Positions 60,680 through 64,000 of a stretch of DNA of 64,000 bases are shown piece after piece (the stretch's first letter is position 1; each line of letters opens with the position of its first letter). Position numbers and translations under genes: made by a program. A model generated the notes under the pieces. That model was not told the DNA's origin. It saw nothing but the letters and a program-made list of their open reading frames with translations, and searched no databases. This stretch comes from Arthrobacter sp. C9C5 (lineage in GTDB: Bacteria; Actinomycetota; Actinomycetes; Actinomycetales; Micrococcaceae), in NCBI RefSeq assembly GCF_013359735.1, contig NZ_JABFMX010000002.1, forward strand, positions 180,359 through 244,358. The letters run 5' to 3'.

Positions 60680-61264
60680 ATGAGCCGACGCGAGGGCTGG
60701 GGCGCGGCGCTCCTGGCGGCGGCAGCGCTGGCCGGGTGGGGCGGAAGTGCAGTGTCGGAAGCCGCCAGGGTTGCCGCCGGTTCGCATCTCGTCCTTTTTG
60801 TCGCTGTGCCGGCCGAATGTATTGGCGCGTGGCTCCTGGCTACGGCTCTAATAGCGGTCGTTGCCGCGGCGATCCTTCTGGTGCCGCCGCTAATCAGAAG
60901 GATCCGCCGTCGCAAGCTGAGGCTTGCAGCCGCGTGGACCGCTGGTCTGGCCGCGGCCGCTGCGTTGCCCTACCTTGCACTCCTTTTGCTCTTCGCCTTC
61001 CTCACGGCTGTCGTGTCTGCTGACTATGTGAGGCTTGAAGCCGCTGACGGCCAGTCGGTGCTCATCACCCAGGACCAGTTCGACGGCGAGGCAGTCGACA
61101 TCTACGTGCGGCACGACGACACCCACTACCGGTGGAGCCGCAGCGCGCCCGAGCTCGCCGGCTGGCCGCGGGTAAAGGATCAGAACTGCAGGCTAGACCC
61201 GGTCGGCGGGGGGCTTCAACTGGCCTGTAACTCCGGCACCCTGGCAATCGGCCAGAACCAATAG
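60680..61264 (+). CDS. hypothetical membrane protein
   Basis: 194 aa, not recognised. Three hydrophobic segments (about 9-28, 37-70 and 81-112) around a basic loop (RRIRRRKLR) precede an external domain of about 80 residues with one Cys pair (DQNCRLD and LACNSG). ATG 60680 is used; an in-frame GTG at 60665 adds five residues. Downstream of the methyltransferase on the same strand; co-transcription is likely. Confidence 0.75.
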   Translation: MSRREGWGAALLAAAALAGWGGSAVSEAARVAAGSHLVLFVAVPAECIGAWLLATALIAVVAAAILLVPPLIRRIRRRKLRLAAAWTAGLAAAAALPYLALLLLFAFLTAVVSADYVRLEAADGQSVLITQDQFDGEAVDIYVRHDDTHYRWSRSAPELAGWPRVKDQNCRLDPVGGGLQLACNSGTLAIGQNQ

Positions 61265-61666
61265 CGGCGGAGCAGCGGAACGTACAAGGCGATCGGGCGG
61301 TCGCGCTGCAAACGAAGACGTGGCGTGGTGCCGCTTCGCTGATTGGGCCCCTTTGCGGCCAGTAATGGCCGATTAACTCGTAAAGCCTGGATTCGCAAGG
61401 TTCCGGGCCTTTTTGCAGCCATCAGCTTTTATCTTGGGGTTCCGCATCCGTCAATGAATTTCGACAAAATTTACTTAACGGTGCCGCCAATTGTTGCAGC
61501 TCGATAACGAACTATATCCGCGGTCAACTTTCATGCCGTTCTGCCCTGTCGTGGGTTTACGCTTCATCCCATGTGAGACGCGCCACACTGCCGCTGGGGG
61601 AGTGTGGACGTCTGTCTGGTGCCTACGGCGCCGGTCTCATCCACACCACAGAAACAAGGAGGCGGA
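61265..61666. other. intergenic before the peptide ABC operon
   Basis: 402 bp. A hairpin with a bulge and wobble (about 61382-61391 with 61402-61412) running into T residues is a plausible terminator for the membrane-protein gene. The rest is AT-richer than average and should hold the promoter of the operon. No clear -35/-10 pair or riboswitch was found. Confidence 0.5.
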
Positions 61667-63448
61667 ATGCGATTCGGTCGTATTTCCAAAGCAGTGGGGG
61701 TCGCGGCAGCAGCAGCACTCGCACTGAGCGCTTGCGCAGGCAACAGCGGCGGGACAACCCCGTCGTCTGCCGCGGCAGCAGCCAAGACAGGCGGATCGGC
61801 AACGGTTGTAGAGGTGAACGCGTTCAATACGTTCAACCCCAATACCGCTGAAGGCAACACTGATATCAACTCCAAGATCAGCTACGCCACCCACTCCGGG
61901 TTCTTCTACGTCGATAACAAGCTGAACGTTGTACGCAACGAAAAGTTCGGCAAGATGGAAAAGGTCTCAGACAACCCGCTCACCGTGAAGTACACCATCA
62001 ACGACGGCGTTAAGTGGTCTGACGGTACTCCCGTCACGGCAGCCGACCTGGTGCTCCAGTGGGCAGCATTCTCCGGCTATTACAACGACGCTGACGCGGA
62101 CGGCAAGAAGGGCACTTCGTACTTCGACTACGCAGGCGATCCGACCGGCCTGGCGCTGACCGATTTCCCGGAACTCGGCGACGACAACCGCTCTATGACC
62201 CTCAAGTACTCCAAGCCATTCGCTGACTGGGAAATCGCCCTCGGCGGCCCCGGCATCGACATCCCGGCCCACGTTCTCGCGAAGAAGGCCGGCCTGGCCG
62301 ACGCCAAGGCCTTCGTTGACCTGGTCAAGGGCATGCCGCGCGGTGACGCCAAGAACCCCAAGCCCGCGAACAAGCAGCTCAAGGCCATGGCCGACATGTG
62401 GAACACCGGCTTCGACACCAAGACGCTGCCGGCCGATCCGAGCCTCTACCTCTCTAACGGCCCCTTCGTCGTCAAGGCCGTCAACCAGGACCAGTCCCTG
62501 ACCATGGTAAGGAACAAGGACTACAACTGGGGCCCGGAGCCCAAGCTGGATGAAATCACCGTCCGCTACATTGGCGAAGCCCCGGCCCAGGTCCAGGCGC
62601 TGAAGAACGGCGAGGCCGACATCATCGCCCCGCAGGCTTCCGCCGACACGGTGGAGCAGCTCAAGGCCCTCGAAAGCCAGGGCGTCACGGTGGAGGTGGG
62701 CCACCAGCTCGCCTACGACCACCTCGACCTGAACTACAGCGGCCCGTTCGCCGACAAGAATGTCCGCGAAGCCTTCATGAAGACGGTTCCGCGCAAGGAC
62801 ATCGTGGACAAGATCGTCAAGAAGCTGGATGACAAGTCCGCTCCGCTGGATTCCCAGCTCTTCGTCCCGGACCAGGCCAAGTACGCCGACTCCGTCAAGG
62901 ACAACGGCTCCTCCGCCTACCAGGATGTTGACATCGAAGGTGCGAAGAAGCTGCTGAACGGCGCCACGCCGACAGTGCGCATCATGTACAACAAGGACAA
63001 CCCCAACCGGGTGGACTCCTTCTCCCTGATCCGCGAGTCCGCCGCCAAGGCAGGCTTCAAGGTCGTCGACGGCGGCCTCGGCAAGTCGGACTGGGGCTCG
63101 GCCCTCGGCAACGGCAGCTACGATGCCACCATCTTTGGCTGGAGCAACTCGGGTGTCGGCGTCTCCGGCGTCCCGCAGATCTTCAAGTCCGGAAACGGCT
63201 CGAACTTCAACAAGTTCACCGATCCCGACGCCGACAAGCTGATGGACGAACTGATCGTCACCACCGACAAGGCCAAGCAGGATGACCTGGTCCAGCAGAT
63301 CGACAAGAAGATCTGGGCTTCCAGCTACGGCCTGCCGCTGTTCCAGTCCGTCGGCGTGGACGCATACAGCGACCGCGTCACCGGCGTGAAGTACATGCCG
63401 AACCAGACCGGTGTCTGGTGGAACTTCTGGGAGTGGGCGCAGAAGTAG
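61667..63448 (+). CDS. peptide/oligopeptide ABC transporter substrate-binding lipoprotein
   Basis: 593 aa, SBP_bac_5 (DppA/OppA) family. The signal peptide has a lipobox LSAC (Cys near residue 23) followed by a Ser/Ala-rich linker. YTINDGVKWSDGTPVTAADLVLQW (about 108-131) and YLSNGPFVVKAVNQDQSLTMVRNKDYNWG (about 260-290) are the family signatures. AAGGAGG precedes ATG 61667. A perfect hairpin follows the gene, and the permease starts 181 bp downstream. This gives excess binding protein over permease, as is usual for such operons. Confidence 0.94.
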   Translation: MRFGRISKAVGVAAAAALALSACAGNSGGTTPSSAAAAAKTGGSATVVEVNAFNTFNPNTAEGNTDINSKISYATHSGFFYVDNKLNVVRNEKFGKMEKVSDNPLTVKYTINDGVKWSDGTPVTAADLVLQWAAFSGYYNDADADGKKGTSYFDYAGDPTGLALTDFPELGDDNRSMTLKYSKPFADWEIALGGPGIDIPAHVLAKKAGLADAKAFVDLVKGMPRGDAKNPKPANKQLKAMADMWNTGFDTKTLPADPSLYLSNGPFVVKAVNQDQSLTMVRNKDYNWGPEPKLDEITVRYIGEAPAQVQALKNGEADIIAPQASADTVEQLKALESQGVTVEVGHQLAYDHLDLNYSGPFADKNVREAFMKTVPRKDIVDKIVKKLDDKSAPLDSQLFVPDQAKYADSVKDNGSSAYQDVDIEGAKKLLNGATPTVRIMYNKDNPNRVDSFSLIRESAAKAGFKVVDGGLGKSDWGSALGNGSYDATIFGWSNSGVGVSGVPQIFKSGNGSNFNKFTDPDADKLMDELIVTTDKAKQDDLVQQIDKKIWASSYGLPLFQSVGVDAYSDRVTGVKYMPNQTGVWWNFWEWAQK

Positions 63449-63477
63449 CCCGCAACCTCAAGTGACACTTGCTAGCT

Positions 63478-63517
63478 AAAGGCGTCGGGACCACGGCTTT
63501 ACGGTCCCGACGCCTTT
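63478..63517 (+). terminator. hairpin after the binding-protein gene
   Basis: A perfect 15-bp stem (63478-63492 with 63503-63517) and a 10-nt loop, 29 bp after the stop, with only a short T run. It may be a partial terminator or mRNA stabiliser between binding protein and permease. Confidence 0.8.
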
Positions 63518-63628
63518 CTAGCGACCCCGGCGATGAACTGGCGCGGCCGCATCGCCCGGGGGCATCCGGCCTAACTCTGAGACCGGTCCGGGCGATCCCT
63601 GGGCCCGAATACCGAGGTTCTATTCCCC

Positions 63629-64000
63629 ATGGTGACCTACATAGTCCGGCGGCTCATGACTGCCGCCCTCATTCTTCTCGGCGCATCCTTTCTGGTGTAT
63701 CTCCTGACAGCGGCGTCAGGTGACCCCCTCGAGGAATACCGCGCCATCAGCGCGGCCAACAAGCAGCAACTGATGGACGCCCGCACCGAGCTCCTGCAGC
63801 TGGACGTCCCGCCGCCGCTGCGCTACTTCAAGTGGCTCGGCGGCGCCGCCCAGTGCCTCGTGCCCTTTGCCAACTCCTGTGACCTGGGCAAGAACATCGT
63901 GGGCCAGCCCGTCACCGACGCCCTGGGCCACGCCCTCATCCAGACCCTGACCTTGGTCACCGGCGCCACGGTGCTGGCCATCCTGGTCGGCATCACCCTG
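63629..64000 (+). CDS. peptide ABC transporter permease (DppB/OppB-like), partial
   Basis: The first 124 codons, open to the window end. MVTYIVRRLMTAALILLGASFLVYLL is the usual first helix of DppB/OppB permeases, followed by the external loop (LGKNIVGQPVTDAL) and the start of helix 2 (QTLTLVTGATVLAILVGITL). The loop has a Cys pair (QCLVPFANSC). It belongs to the binding-protein operon. The 3' end is missing only because the window ends. Confidence 0.9.
   Translation, partial: MVTYIVRRLMTAALILLGASFLVYLLTAASGDPLEEYRAISAANKQQLMDARTELLQLDVPPPLRYFKWLGGAAQCLVPFANSCDLGKNIVGQPVTDALGHALIQTLTLVTGATVLAILVGITL

Noticed and set aside
1..64000. CRISPR arrays, rRNA genes and complete insertion sequences
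   Set aside because: No regularly spaced repeats, rRNA-like sequence or transposase with terminal repeats was seen.

Overview
The window is a high-GC stretch with dense, mostly short-spaced genes and frequent GTG/TTG starts. It looks like the chromosome of an actinobacterium of the Micrococcaceae (Arthrobacter, Pseudarthrobacter or Paenarthrobacter type). Markers for this are the SURF1 - DUF3817 - guaA block, a 5-formyl-THF cyclo-ligase / galU / GNAT / SepX-like block, the phosphatase - DUF3090 - SCO1664-family trio, and many genes with a -10-like TANNNT hexamer only 5-8 nt before the start codon (apparent leaderless mRNAs). Genus is inferred from gene content only.

Layout. 1-7.5 kb: SURF1, DUF3817, guaA with a strong terminator, then a 1298-residue SF1-helicase-fold protein with a nuclease-like tail whose ATPase motifs look degraded. 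7.5-13.2 kb: SAF-domain protein, FmdB zinc ribbon and cyclo-ligase on the minus strand, then galU, a RimJ-like GNAT, a SepX/GlpR-like membrane protein, an NmrA-like protein and tRNA-Ala(CGC). 13.3-19.9 kb: membrane-anchored zincin, YqeY, UPF0060, a Pro/Thr/Glu-repeat protein, ABC-F, CorA. 19.9-26.1 kb: three regulator/target pairs (Lrp-MFS, Lrp-PLP lyase, LysR-MFS), each with a visible dyad in its intergenic DNA. 26.2-31.3 kb: nitronate monooxygenase, GlcNAc-kinase-like protein, pirin, NUDIX, a possible leader ORF and rsgA. 31.5-35.0 kb: a four-gene OpuC-type osmoprotectant ABC operon. 35.2-43.8 kb: aminotransferase, PPK2, xseA/xseB, a membrane protein, ispH, rmuC, ychF.

43.7-55.8 kb is the most unusual part. 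The last codons of ychF, its terminator and the following DNA (43722-43868) recur as an imperfect direct copy at 55681-55826. The roughly 12 kb between the copies is gene-sparse and accessory: a DUF4177 protein, an EAL / PH-domain / small-protein cluster, two broken genes abutting head-on, a tandem-fused alpha/beta hydrolase, a Cys-rich protein, a receiver-less LuxR protein, pncB, and a small-protein/Hsp20 pair. It reads as a genomic island at the ychF 3' end, but no integrase is visible.

56-64 kb returns to ordinary content: ABM-like and RibD-like proteins, the conserved phosphatase/DUF3090/SCO1664 trio, an S51-like peptidase, a methyltransferase, a membrane protein, and the start of a peptide ABC transporter operon (binding lipoprotein, then a permease cut by the window end). 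No rRNA, CRISPR array or complete insertion sequence was found.
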